49,037 nt of DNA from Bacteroidales bacterium (GTDB lineage: Bacteria; Bacteroidota; Bacteroidia; Bacteroidales; UBA932). Location: positions 1 to 49,037 of the forward strand of contig JAGBSL010000017.1 of NCBI GenBank assembly GCA_017631875.1. Direction: 5' to 3'. Position 1 is the first letter of the stretch. Every line of letters begins with the position of its first letter. The translations under genes were made by a program, and so were the position numbers. This document shows, in pieces, positions 24,317-32,573 of the stretch. The notes under the pieces were generated by a model. It was not told where the DNA came from. It made no database searches and saw nothing but the letters and a program-made list of their open reading frames with translations.

Positions 24317-25141
24317 TTATTTTTCGTCAAGTACTGATGCTCCGTAAAGTCCCATGTCGCCGTCTTCCGAGAAGAGGATCTTCACGTCCTTTGCGGTCTC
24401 ATAAGGGAAGGTCTGCACGGTCCTGTGCATGCTTGCGGCGAAGTATGGATGTCCTGCCGCAATACCGCCTCCGAATATGATGGCTTCGGGATCATAAGCG
24501 AAGAGGACGGCCTTCACGAGCTCGCCGATATGGTGTCCGAACTCATCCCAGAGCGCCTGAGCCTGCGCATCACCGGCCTGTGCCTTGGCTGCAAGCTCTG
24601 CTCCAGAGGTGTTGTGGGCCACGAAGAAAGGAGTGCTGCAGTAACTTTCATAATCCTTGTCAAGATAGCTGAGGCAGCCGATTTCGCCGGCTCCTGCGTT
24701 GCGGCCTTCGTAGAGGTGTCCGCCTATGATGATGCCGGATCCTACTCCTGTGCCGAGGGTCACTCCCACGACGTCCTTATAGCCGCGGCCCTGGCCGAAG
24801 CGGCTTTCGCCGAGGGCGAAGCAGTTCGCGTCATTGTTTATATGGACCGGAATACCGAATCTTTCCTCGAATATGTCCTTCAGGTGCACTTCCTGCCATG
24901 AAGGTATGTTGGCTACATTGTATACGATGCCTCGTTTGGTGTCCACGACCGATGGAACGCCCATTCCGATTGATGTTACTTCCTTACAGATAAGAGGTTC
25001 TATGAGTGCTGCAATTGCCTCTATGACCTCCTCCTGAGTGCCTTTAGCCGGGCATGGGGCTTTTTCTTTTCTTATTACGGTCGTGCCGTCGACAAGGGCG
25101 GCTCTCACGTTTGTTCCGCCAAGATCTACTCCTATTTTCAT
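24317..25141 (-). CDS. ROK-family sugar kinase
   Basis: 274 residues. Start at 25141 (MKIGVDLGGTNVRAALVDG), because the codons before it overlap the operator and promoter. The phosphate-binding DLGGT motif, the catalytic Asp in INNDANCFALGE (D104) and the VTLGTGVGSGIIIGG adenosine-side block are present. The usual ROK zinc motif (CxCGxxGC) is not; the matching segment is GEIGCLSYLDKDYESYC. It probably phosphorylates a hexose or N-acetylhexosamine freed by the neighbouring glycosidases. It is first in the operon ROK-GH2-ThiL-like-fimbrillin-like, and shares an operator with the divergent GH89 gene. Confidence 0.88.
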   Translation of the reverse strand: MKIGVDLGGTNVRAALVDGTTVIRKEKAPCPAKGTQEEVIEAIAALIEPLICKEVTSIGMGVPSVVDTKRGIVYNVANIPSWQEVHLKDIFEERFGIPVHINNDANCFALGESRFGQGRGYKDVVGVTLGTGVGSGIIIGGHLYEGRNAGAGEIGCLSYLDKDYESYCSTPFFVAHNTSGAELAAKAQAGDAQAQALWDEFGHHIGELVKAVLFAYDPEAIIFGGGIAAGHPYFAASMHRTVQTFPYETAKDVKILFSEDGDMGLYGASVLDEK

Positions 25142-25149
25142 AAACTTAC

Positions 25150-25195
25150 TATATTTGCAATGTGTTACCACAGTACACCACAGTTTGCAAAGATA
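25150..25195. promoter_or_regulatory. Face-to-face promoters with tandem-decamer operator A (ROK / GH89)
   Basis: Plus-strand -7 box TATATTTGC at 25150-25158 (for GH89) and minus-strand -7 box TATCTTTGC (25187-25195; for the ROK operon) face each other. Between them, ACCACAG at 25167-25173 and again at 25177-25183, spaced TAC, gives a direct repeat of 10-bp period. It is the same motif as at four other promoters in the region. A protein bound here would cover both transcription starts. Confidence 0.75.
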
Positions 25196-25215
25196 AGAAC
25201 TTTATGGTTGTTTCT

Positions 25216-27402
25216 ATGAAATACAGGAGATTATTTGCTGTCATTGCGTCGTTTGCGGTCCTTTCCGCTTTATGTTATAGCTTCTTCGCCGGGACTGAGG
25301 CAGAGCGGCAGGCGAGGGGATTGGCCCGAAGGATAGTGCCTTTTTATGCCGGAAAGATCGATTTCAGGCAGACGGCCGATACCATTGATGTGTTCACTCT
25401 ATATTCAGAAGGCTCAAGACTTGTAATCGAGGGAAACAATGCCATCTCTATGGCCATGGGACTGAATCATTACCTGAAGAACTATTGCGGTGTGACGGTG
25501 TCATGGTATGCTTTCGAGCCGGTTCAGTATCCGGCGGCGATGGAGGCTGTGGAGGCTCCTGTGCGTGTCGAGGCTAAGGTCAAGGACAGGTTTTTCCTGA
25601 ACTACTGCACCTTCGGCTACACGATGCCATGGTGGAAATGGGAGGACTGGGAGAGATTCATAGACTGGATGGCCCTGAACGGAATCAATATGCCTCTTGC
25701 GAATACCGGTCAGGAGGCTGTTTGGCAGAAAGTGTGGCGCAGACATGGCCTTTCCGATGAGGAGATACGTTCATATTTTACCGGTCCTGCGCATCTGGCA
25801 TGGCACCGCATGTGCAACATAGACCACTACGATGGTCCTCTTCCGCAGAACTGGATAGACTCGCAGGTGAAGCTCCAGAAGAAGATCCTCAAGCGCGAGC
25901 GTGCCCTGGGCATGCGTCCGGTCCTGCAGGCCTTCGGAGGACATGTGCCCGAGCAGCTGAAGGAGATTTACCCGGAGGCGCAGATTACCGATATACCGTT
26001 CTGGGGAGGCTTCCCGTCTGAAAATCTTTGCCATTTCCTTGCTCCTATGGATCCGCTTTACGTGCAGATTCAGCGTGAATACATGACCGAGCAGGAAAAG
26101 ATGTTTGGAACGGACCATATTTATGGAGTGGATCTTTTCAATGAGGTGGATGCCCCTTCATGGGATCCCGAGACTCTGGCAGAGATATCGCGTTGTGCTT
26201 ATGAATCGATGGCTTCTGTCGACCCGGATGCTGTGTGGCTGCAGATGGGGTGGATGTTCTATTATGACCGTGAACACTGGACTCCGGAGAACGTCAAGGC
26301 CTATCTCCAGGCAGTGCCTCAGGGGAAGGTCGTGATTCTGGATTATTATCTGGAGCATACTCCGGTATGGACCGTTACGGATAAGTTCTATGGACAGCCA
26401 TACATTCTTTGCTATCTTGGCAATTTCGGAGGTAACATCAGACTTGCCGGTAACTTCCATCAGGCTTCCGAGCGCATCGACGATGCTCTTGAGCGCGGTG
26501 GAGACAACCTGTGCGGAATAGGCTCTACGCTTGAAGGATTCGGCATAAACCAGTTCATGTACGAGTATGTTTTCGACAAGGCGTGGTCTTCAGGGGTTTC
26601 AGATGAGGAATGGGTGAGGACTTTATCGGAGCGCAGGACAGGATCGGCCGATCCGCATGCCGAGAATGTGTGGAAGACATTGACAGACAGCATATATGTC
26701 GCCGGCTCGTTCTCCAGCCAGACTCCTCTGACGTGTGCCCGTCCTTGCCTTGAGGGTTACTGGCACTGGACATCGATCCATAATACGCGATATGACAATG
26801 CGGTGCTGGTCAGGGCTTGGAAGGAGCTGCTGAAGGTGGAATCTGACCGAGACACATATTATTCTGATGTGGTCAATCTCGGTACGCAGGCGCTCGGTAA
26901 TCATTTTGCAGTGCTTCGTGACAGCCTTACTGCGGCGTACAAGGTCCATGATCTTGAAGCTGCGCGCGAGGTTTCATCCCGGATGCTTCAGCTTCTGGAG
27001 GATCTTGATGCCTTGGCGGCCTGTGATCCTCAGCTGAGCCTGAAGCGTTGGCTTGACGATGCTTCAGCCTGCGGTCAGACTCCGGAGGAATCGGCGTATT
27101 ACCGTCGCAACGCCCGTACGCTCATAACAGTATGGGGGCCAGCCCAGAGCACGCTGCTTGACTATGCGACCAGGCTGTGGAGCGGTCTTGTGGAGTCGTA
27201 TTATGCTCCTCGCTGGGAGATGTACATTGAGGAGATCCTTTCATGTATCGAGGACGGACGTGAATATGACCAGACTGCGTTCTTTGAGCGTCTGGCGGAA
27301 TTCGAACGGAACTGGGCCGAATGTGACACACCTATAAATTATAAAGAGGCCACATGTCCGGTACGTCTATCTCTTGAACTGGTTACCAAGTATGGTTTAT
27401 AG
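25216..27402 (+). CDS. GH89 alpha-N-acetylglucosaminidase
   Basis: 728 residues from the ATG at 25216 (an ATG at 25204 is possible). An N-terminal hydrophobic segment (RRLFAVIASFAVLSALCYSF) directs export. The sequence follows human NAGLU closely: NYCTFGYTMPWWKWEDWERF, IDWMALNGINMPLA, GQEAVWQKV, FTGPAHLAWHRM, then FGTDHIYGVDLFNE with the acid/base Glu at 310, and GIGSTLEGFGINQ with the nucleophile Glu at about 440. It hydrolyses terminal alpha-linked N-acetylglucosamine, as found on some mucin O-glycans, heparan-type chains and bacterial polysaccharides. Transcribed from operator A opposite the ROK operon. Confidence 0.93.
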   Translation: MKYRRLFAVIASFAVLSALCYSFFAGTEAERQARGLARRIVPFYAGKIDFRQTADTIDVFTLYSEGSRLVIEGNNAISMAMGLNHYLKNYCGVTVSWYAFEPVQYPAAMEAVEAPVRVEAKVKDRFFLNYCTFGYTMPWWKWEDWERFIDWMALNGINMPLANTGQEAVWQKVWRRHGLSDEEIRSYFTGPAHLAWHRMCNIDHYDGPLPQNWIDSQVKLQKKILKRERALGMRPVLQAFGGHVPEQLKEIYPEAQITDIPFWGGFPSENLCHFLAPMDPLYVQIQREYMTEQEKMFGTDHIYGVDLFNEVDAPSWDPETLAEISRCAYESMASVDPDAVWLQMGWMFYYDREHWTPENVKAYLQAVPQGKVVILDYYLEHTPVWTVTDKFYGQPYILCYLGNFGGNIRLAGNFHQASERIDDALERGGDNLCGIGSTLEGFGINQFMYEYVFDKAWSSGVSDEEWVRTLSERRTGSADPHAENVWKTLTDSIYVAGSFSSQTPLTCARPCLEGYWHWTSIHNTRYDNAVLVRAWKELLKVESDRDTYYSDVVNLGTQALGNHFAVLRDSLTAAYKVHDLEAAREVSSRMLQLLEDLDALAACDPQLSLKRWLDDASACGQTPEESAYYRRNARTLITVWGPAQSTLLDYATRLWSGLVESYYAPRWEMYIEEILSCIEDGREYDQTAFFERLAEFERNWAECDTPINYKEATCPVRLSLELVTKYGL

Positions 27403-27455
27403 GCGTATTTTCTAAAAAATATCACGCAAAATAGAGTATATGTTGTTTTAATTAT

Positions 27456-27493
27456 TATATTTGTCGCTCGGTTTACACCACAGCACACCACAC
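27456..27493 (+). promoter_or_regulatory. Promoter with tandem-decamer operator B (collagen-repeat lipoprotein)
   Basis: -7 box TATATTTG at 27456-27463, then ACACCACAG-C-ACACCACAC at 27475-27493 (units ACCACAG 27477-27483 and ACCACAC 27487-27493, 10-bp period). It lies in the untranslated leader, about 50 nt before the start codon. Confidence 0.75.
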
Positions 27494-27541
27494 TAAACAG
27501 AAAAATATATTTAATAACATAATAATCAAACATTTACGAAC

Positions 27542-29701
27542 ATGAAAAAGTTGTTTTTCGCGCTTATGATGGGTCTTGCTCTTGCAGCATGTACTCCAGA
27601 GGCGTATGACGATACTGCCATCAAGGAGCAGATCGACAATCTCGACGACCGCCTCACCAAGGTTGAGGAGGATCTCGCAACTCTCGAGCTTAATGTAACA
27701 GCAATGAAGACCCTCGCAGAGGCTCTCAAGAGCGGAAAGTACATTGAGACAGTAGTTGCTCTCGAGGATGAGACAGGTTACACCATCACTTTCTCTGATG
27801 GCTCTACTATCGTTGTAAAGCACGGTGAGAAGGGTGATAAGGGTGAGACAGGTGACAAGGGTGAGACAGGTGCTACAGGTCAGGATGGCACAACTCCTAC
27901 AATCACTGTAAAGGAGATTGACGGCATTCTCTACTGGTTCATCAACGGCGAGCAGGGTCCTGCAGTTTATGAGGAGGCTCCTGTATTCACAAGCGTTGAC
28001 GGAAATCTTTATGTGACATATCCTGGTGAGGAGCCTCAGTTCATCGGCGCTCTTACCGGAAAGTCAATCTTCGACTCAGTTGTAGTGAACGAGGAGGAGG
28101 GTACAGTTACATTCTACTTCATCGGTGAGAACGGTGAGGCTGGTGACTCTTTCGTTCTTCCGCTTGCCGAGAAGTTCGAGCTTGTGATCAACGCAAATGT
28201 AGGTCTTGCACAGGGTGCTACTGAAGTTGAGATCCCTTACGAGGTGAAGGGCGCGAACGAGACTACAGTAGTCGATGTACTTGCAGTAGCATGCGAGGCA
28301 GTTGTTGAGGCTGAGGTAATCAAGGTTTCAAACATCGCAGCTGGTGCTCAGATGCTTGTATTCGCTGATAACGGCGAGGGCAAGACTTCGATCAAGAAGG
28401 TGACTTTCGCTTCTGAGTCATATAGTGTAGAGGCAGTAGATGAGGTTATCCCTGCTAAGGGTGGTTCTGTGGTTGTAAAGGGTATTTCAAACGTTCCTTT
28501 CGAGGTTGTTATCCCAGCTGAGGCTACATGGCTTTCTTACGTTGAGGTGAAGTCTGCTTTCGAGCTTACATTCACTGCAGAGGAAAATACAACAGACCAG
28601 GCTCGTGAGGCTGAGGTTTCTTTCGTACGTCAGGGTGCTGAGGAGGTTCTCATGACTGTGAAGATCGCTCAGGAGGCTGCCAAGGAGTTTGCAACTCTCG
28701 TATGGAATGCAGCAGTTCCATTCGGCGGTGGACAGGACAGAAACATGACAATGGACAGCGAGTATGTATACGTTGCTCAGGCAGCTGGTGGAAACGGTGC
28801 TATCAAGGCTATCAGCATCGCTGACCCTGCTCAGACAAAGGATGTTAAGGTCAAGACTTTCACTCCTGCAGGCCTTGACAATGGTACTCACGCTGTTACT
28901 TGCGTAAGAATGCTTCCTAACACAGATCCTGCAGTAAACGGTGGAAAGGATGTCCTCGTGGCTTCAAACCTCACACTCGGTGACGGTACTGAGAAGCTTA
29001 TCGTTTATGTGTGGTCAAACGGTATCGATGCAGATCCTAACTATTTCGTGATTGACTCAGGTGTACGTCGTCTTGGTGACAAGTTCACTGTTAGAGGAAC
29101 ATATCAGAAGGGTGAACTCCTCTTCTTTGATTTCAACGATGGAAACACAGTTATCCGCGTAAATATGGAGAATGGTGTGGCAGGTCTTTGGGGTACACCG
29201 GAGCTCGCTTATGCAACAGGACGTTATGCTATGCCTGTAGCAGGTGCAAGCAATATTGGTGAGTGCACTATCCATCCTGATACAGCTTTCGACGGTGAAG
29301 GCAACCCGGCTGCAGCTCTCCTTACAACAAATGCAGTGAACGGCTTCTTTACCCAGGATGCAGGTGGCGCCTATGTGGCTTCAGCATGGGGAACAGATCC
29401 TAAGCTCACTCAGACATTTGGATATAACTTCTTCGAGCACAACGGCAAGGACTATATCGCTTATGTGAAGGTGGCTGTTGACAGAGCTTCTGCTACCCTC
29501 AATATCATCGAGGATGTGAACGGTGCAGCTGACTTCAAGGGCACACTCGAGGCTCAGACAGGTCTTTTCACTGCTCCTGTAAACGGTAGCGGAAACGCAG
29601 GTCATGGTCTTGGTGACTGTGCTACAGTTGTAGTCGACGGTGTAAGATACATCGCAGTGATGGGTCAGAACATCGGTATCTCACTCTATCAGCTCAACTA
29701 A
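27542..29701 (+). CDS. Surface lipoprotein with coiled coil, collagen-like repeats and BACON-like domain
   Basis: 719 residues, lipoprotein signal MKKLFFALMMGLALAAC (Cys17). A coiled coil (about 25-62, IKEQIDNLDDRLTKVEEDLA) leads to a beta segment (GYTITFSDGSTIVV) and seven Gly-X-Y triplets (residues 95-116). This N-terminal layout matches the PL29-lyase N-terminal domain found on many Bacteroidetes surface proteins. A BACON-type all-beta domain follows (about 300-380: VIPAKGGSVVVKG, ATWLSYVEV), then a roughly 330-residue C-terminal domain I do not recognise with certainty; it may be a beta-propeller, judging by repeated GNG/ISIAD phrases. Probably a trimer on the cell surface that binds glycan. 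High-expression codon bias. Own promoter, own terminator. Confidence 0.8.
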   Translation: MKKLFFALMMGLALAACTPEAYDDTAIKEQIDNLDDRLTKVEEDLATLELNVTAMKTLAEALKSGKYIETVVALEDETGYTITFSDGSTIVVKHGEKGDKGETGDKGETGATGQDGTTPTITVKEIDGILYWFINGEQGPAVYEEAPVFTSVDGNLYVTYPGEEPQFIGALTGKSIFDSVVVNEEEGTVTFYFIGENGEAGDSFVLPLAEKFELVINANVGLAQGATEVEIPYEVKGANETTVVDVLAVACEAVVEAEVIKVSNIAAGAQMLVFADNGEGKTSIKKVTFASESYSVEAVDEVIPAKGGSVVVKGISNVPFEVVIPAEATWLSYVEVKSAFELTFTAEENTTDQAREAEVSFVRQGAEEVLMTVKIAQEAAKEFATLVWNAAVPFGGGQDRNMTMDSEYVYVAQAAGGNGAIKAISIADPAQTKDVKVKTFTPAGLDNGTHAVTCVRMLPNTDPAVNGGKDVLVASNLTLGDGTEKLIVYVWSNGIDADPNYFVIDSGVRRLGDKFTVRGTYQKGELLFFDFNDGNTVIRVNMENGVAGLWGTPELAYATGRYAMPVAGASNIGECTIHPDTAFDGEGNPAAALLTTNAVNGFFTQDAGGAYVASAWGTDPKLTQTFGYNFFEHNGKDYIAYVKVAVDRASATLNIIEDVNGAADFKGTLEAQTGLFTAPVNGSGNAGHGLGDCATVVVDGVRYIAVMGQNIGISLYQLN

Positions 29702-29734
29702 TCAGAAACGTCTGATACATAAAATATAGATTTT

Positions 29735-29767
29735 GCGGCGGTTCCTTTATGGAGCCGCCGCTTTTTT
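29735..29767 (+). terminator. Strong terminator after the collagen-repeat lipoprotein
   Basis: 11-bp GC-rich stem GCGGCGGTTCC/GGAGCCGCCGC (one G-T pair), 5-nt loop, followed by T6. Confidence 0.9.
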
Positions 29768-29774
29768 ATTCCTG

Positions 29775-29809
29775 CTGTGCTGTGGTGTGGTGTTTTTTAC
29801 CTATCTTTG
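29775..29809 (+). promoter_or_regulatory. Promoter with tandem-decamer operator C (GH20-gntR)
   Basis: Operator on the minus strand: reverse complement of 29775-29793 reads ACACCACACCACAGCACAG (units ACCACAC and AGCACAG, 10-bp period). It covers the -33 and spacer region of a promoter whose -7 box is TATCTTTG at 29802-29809. The transcript runs through GH20 into gntR, so this site would make the regulator autoregulated. Confidence 0.7.
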
Positions 29810-29841
29810 TAATCTCGCATTGAAAAAGACAGATAGATACA

Positions 29842-31410
29842 ATGATTCGTAAATTTTTAACCACAGTTGCAGCAGTTTTAACTGCAATGGTTTCAGTATC
29901 AGCATATTCGGGACCTTCAAAGCTTATCCCAGAACCTGTGGACTTCACTATTGGCCAGGGAGTATATACTTTAAAGCCAGACGGTTCGGATATAAAGGTG
30001 TATTTGAATGATGCTTCCTTTGCTACCAAAGTGGATGGTCTGCCGGACTTCGCCAAGGAGGAGGCTTATGAACTTGTAATAGGTAAAAAAGGTGTAAAGA
30101 TATATGCCCTTACGAAGGAGGGTGCCTTCAGAGGTCGTCAGACCGTAGAAATGCTCCGCCTTCTTGATCAGGCGGAGACTGTACAGCAGTGTACGATCTT
30201 CGACTATCCGCGTTTCCAGCATAGGGGTATCATGCTCGACGAGTCCCGCAGCTTCAAGGGAAAGGAGTTCGTCAAGAAGCAGATAGACGCTCTGGCCCTT
30301 CTGAAGATGAACGTGATGCATCTGCACCTTACAGATGCCGCAGGCTGGAGGCTCCAGATCGATGCATATCCGAACCTGACCGACCATGTGGCATGGAGAG
30401 TGGGCGAGACTTACCACGAGTGGGAAGGACTCGGATATCCTTTCACAAATGCCGAGGATCCGAAGGCTTATGGCGGCTTCTATACAAAAGATGATATCCG
30501 TGAGATTGTTGCATATGCAGCTGAACGTCATATTGACATCATTCCCGAGATCGAGATGCCGGGTCACAGCATGGAGGTAAACCGTGCATATCCGGAGATT
30601 GCGTGCGTGGGTCCGGACGGAAAGCCAAGACCGTTCTCGTGGGATCTCTGCGTCGGAAATGACGGCACCTTCGAGTTTCTTGAGACTGTCCTTGAGGAGG
30701 TTATAGAGCTTTTCCCGTATAAGTATATCCATATCGGAGGCGACGAGGCCGTGAAGAAGGACTGGGAGGTATGCGTGAACTGTCAGAAGAGGATGCAGGA
30801 GGAAGGTATGCAGCACAAGAACGAGCTTCAGGGCTATCTGGTGCGTCATATCGAGGCCTTCCTGCGCGAGAGGGGAAAGACGGTTATCGGCTGGGACGAG
30901 ATCGTCGAGACCGGACTTCCTGAGCAGGCTGTCGTGATGTCGTGGAGAGGCACTCCGGGAGGAATCAAGGCTTCGGCCGAAGGTCACGACGTGATCATGT
31001 CACCGAACAGCTATGTGTATCTTGATTATTATCAGGACCTTATCCGCAAGGAGCCTAAGGCGGTAGGCCACATGCAGTCGCTTCGTCATGTATATAAATA
31101 CGATCCTCTTGAGGGCATTGCCCCTGAGTATCATCACCATATCCTCGGCCTTCAGGGCAACCTCTGGTGTGAGCTTATACCATACGCGGCGCATGCCGAA
31201 TACATGCTCTATCCAAGAGCGTTCGCAATTGCCGAGATCGGATGGACCCCTCAGGAAAAGAGGGAATTCTTCCACTTCCGTGAGCGCTGCCTCACGCTGA
31301 TCACCATCTTCCGTGCGATGGGATACAATACTTTTGATCTGTTCAATGAAAGCCTCAGGGCACAGACAGGTCGTCTGCGTTTTGATGATCCAACCTTTAA
31401 ACTTCTATAA
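29842..31410 (+). CDS. GH20 beta-N-acetylhexosaminidase
   Basis: 522 residues with a cleavable signal peptide (MIRKFLTTVAAVLTAMVSVSA). An N-terminal GH20b-type domain (about 25-120) leads to the TIM barrel beginning YPRFQHRGIMLDESRSF. Barrel motifs MNVMHLHLTDAAGWRLQI and PEIEMPGHS, and the catalytic pair in HIGGDE (Asp301-Glu302), are intact. It releases terminal beta-linked GlcNAc or GalNAc by substrate-assisted catalysis in the periplasm. gntR starts three bases after its stop codon. Confidence 0.94.
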   Translation: MIRKFLTTVAAVLTAMVSVSAYSGPSKLIPEPVDFTIGQGVYTLKPDGSDIKVYLNDASFATKVDGLPDFAKEEAYELVIGKKGVKIYALTKEGAFRGRQTVEMLRLLDQAETVQQCTIFDYPRFQHRGIMLDESRSFKGKEFVKKQIDALALLKMNVMHLHLTDAAGWRLQIDAYPNLTDHVAWRVGETYHEWEGLGYPFTNAEDPKAYGGFYTKDDIREIVAYAAERHIDIIPEIEMPGHSMEVNRAYPEIACVGPDGKPRPFSWDLCVGNDGTFEFLETVLEEVIELFPYKYIHIGGDEAVKKDWEVCVNCQKRMQEEGMQHKNELQGYLVRHIEAFLRERGKTVIGWDEIVETGLPEQAVVMSWRGTPGGIKASAEGHDVIMSPNSYVYLDYYQDLIRKEPKAVGHMQSLRHVYKYDPLEGIAPEYHHHILGLQGNLWCELIPYAAHAEYMLYPRAFAIAEIGWTPQEKREFFHFRERCLTLITIFRAMGYNTFDLFNESLRAQTGRLRFDDPTFKLL

Positions 31411-31413
31411 GCT

Positions 31414-32445
31414 ATGAATTTCAATATAGTTCTGGAAACAGCCGATAAGGCTCCTATATACAAGCAGCTCGTTGAGAAATTCGAGGATGCGATCCGTTCA
31501 GGAAAGCTTCAGCCGGGCGAGCAGATCCCTTCCATGAATGAGTTTGCCGCTCAGCTGGGCATTTCAAAGGAAACCGTGAAGAAGACCTACGGAATCCTCC
31601 GAGAGAAGGGACTTCTGGTGCCTCAGCAGGGCAAGGGATTCTATGTGGCAGAGGCGAGCGAGGCCTCCAAGCCGCGCGTCCTTGTGATCTTCGACAAGCT
31701 CAGCATCTACAAGGAGGTGCTTTACAACTCATTGGCAGAAGAACTTGGTGAGAAGGCAGACATCACGATCCTCATGCACAACCAGAATCTGGAACTGTTC
31801 ACATACTACCTTGATTCGTGTCTTGACAAGTATGACTATTATGTTATAAGTCCGCATTTCCCGCTCGATGAGAAGGCTCAGGCAGCGGCAACCAAGCTGA
31901 TTGCCCGTATCCCGAACCGCAAGCTGATCATGGTGGACCATTGGCTCCAGAGCTATACCGGCAATTATGGCGCTGTGTATCAGGATTTCGAAAACGATGT
32001 ATATGAGGGTCTCAAGCAGGGTCTTGATAAACTCCGCACGACCTCATGCCTGAAGGTGATAACCCTTGCATCCAGCCTTTACGGTCCTATGATCTGCAAG
32101 GGTGTGGACCGTTTCTGCATGGAGTACGGTATCCCTGTAGACTTCATGACAAAGGCACCTGAGAACATAAATCCGGGCGAGACCTATCTGGTCATCAACT
32201 CCCAGCTCGACTCCGGCCTTGCCGCCCTTGCACGCAGCATCAAGGCACAGAACCTTGAGGTTGGAAAGGATGTCTACATCATTTCCTATAACGAGTTCGA
32301 TCTGAACGAAGTGGTTCTGAACGGCCTTACCACCATCTCGACTGACTTCAAGCAGATGGGCCGCACCGCCGCTACCATGATCCTCAACCGCAAGAGCTGG
32401 AAGGTCCACTGCGACTTCCGCATGACCCGCCGCGGCTCGTTCTAG
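31414..32445 (+). CDS. GntR-type repressor with sugar-binding sensor domain
   Basis: 343 residues. An N-terminal GntR winged helix-turn-helix (residues about 8-80: PIYKQLVEKFEDAIRSGKLQ, PGEQIPSMNEFAAQLGISKE) is joined to a C-terminal LacI/periplasmic-binding-like domain (about 85-340: VLVIFDKLSIYKEVLYNSLAEEL, YYVISPHF, VDHWLQSYTG, ISYNEFDLNEVVLNGLTTIS, FKQMGRTAATMIL). Regulators of this build respond to sugars. It is coupled to GH20 and driven from a promoter that carries the tandem-decamer operator. It is the only regulator gene I see in the 19-49 kb region, so I infer that it binds sites A-E and is released by a sugar from the degraded glycan. Confidence 0.9.
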   Translation: MNFNIVLETADKAPIYKQLVEKFEDAIRSGKLQPGEQIPSMNEFAAQLGISKETVKKTYGILREKGLLVPQQGKGFYVAEASEASKPRVLVIFDKLSIYKEVLYNSLAEELGEKADITILMHNQNLELFTYYLDSCLDKYDYYVISPHFPLDEKAQAAATKLIARIPNRKLIMVDHWLQSYTGNYGAVYQDFENDVYEGLKQGLDKLRTTSCLKVITLASSLYGPMICKGVDRFCMEYGIPVDFMTKAPENINPGETYLVINSQLDSGLAALARSIKAQNLEVGKDVYIISYNEFDLNEVVLNGLTTISTDFKQMGRTAATMILNRKSWKVHCDFRMTRRGSF

Positions 32446-32476
32446 TGTGGCACCTAATCCATTGAAAATAAAGCAG

Positions 32477-32522
32477 TTAAACGATTAAGGGTCGGTAAAT
32501 TTACCGACCCTTAATCGTTTAA
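32477..32522. terminator. 46-bp perfect palindrome between gntR and the DUF6259 gene
   Basis: Arms 32477-32499 and 32500-32522 are exact reverse complements (core GGTCGGTAAATTTACCGACC). It lies between convergent genes, so it probably acts as a two-way terminator, though the T runs are short. Confidence 0.65.
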
Positions 32523-32573
32523 TGAATTGAGTGCCAATGTTTTAAGTGATACAAGCATTGGTGTCGAAGTCTG

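Noticed and set aside
25162..25215. Upstream extension of the GH89 gene to 25162
   Set aside because: The extra codons overlap operator A and the predicted transcription start, and a good export signal begins at 25216.
29971..30987. 338-residue minus-strand open frame inside GH20
   Set aside because: Antisense to intact GH20 catalytic motifs; low-complexity composition typical of shadow frames.
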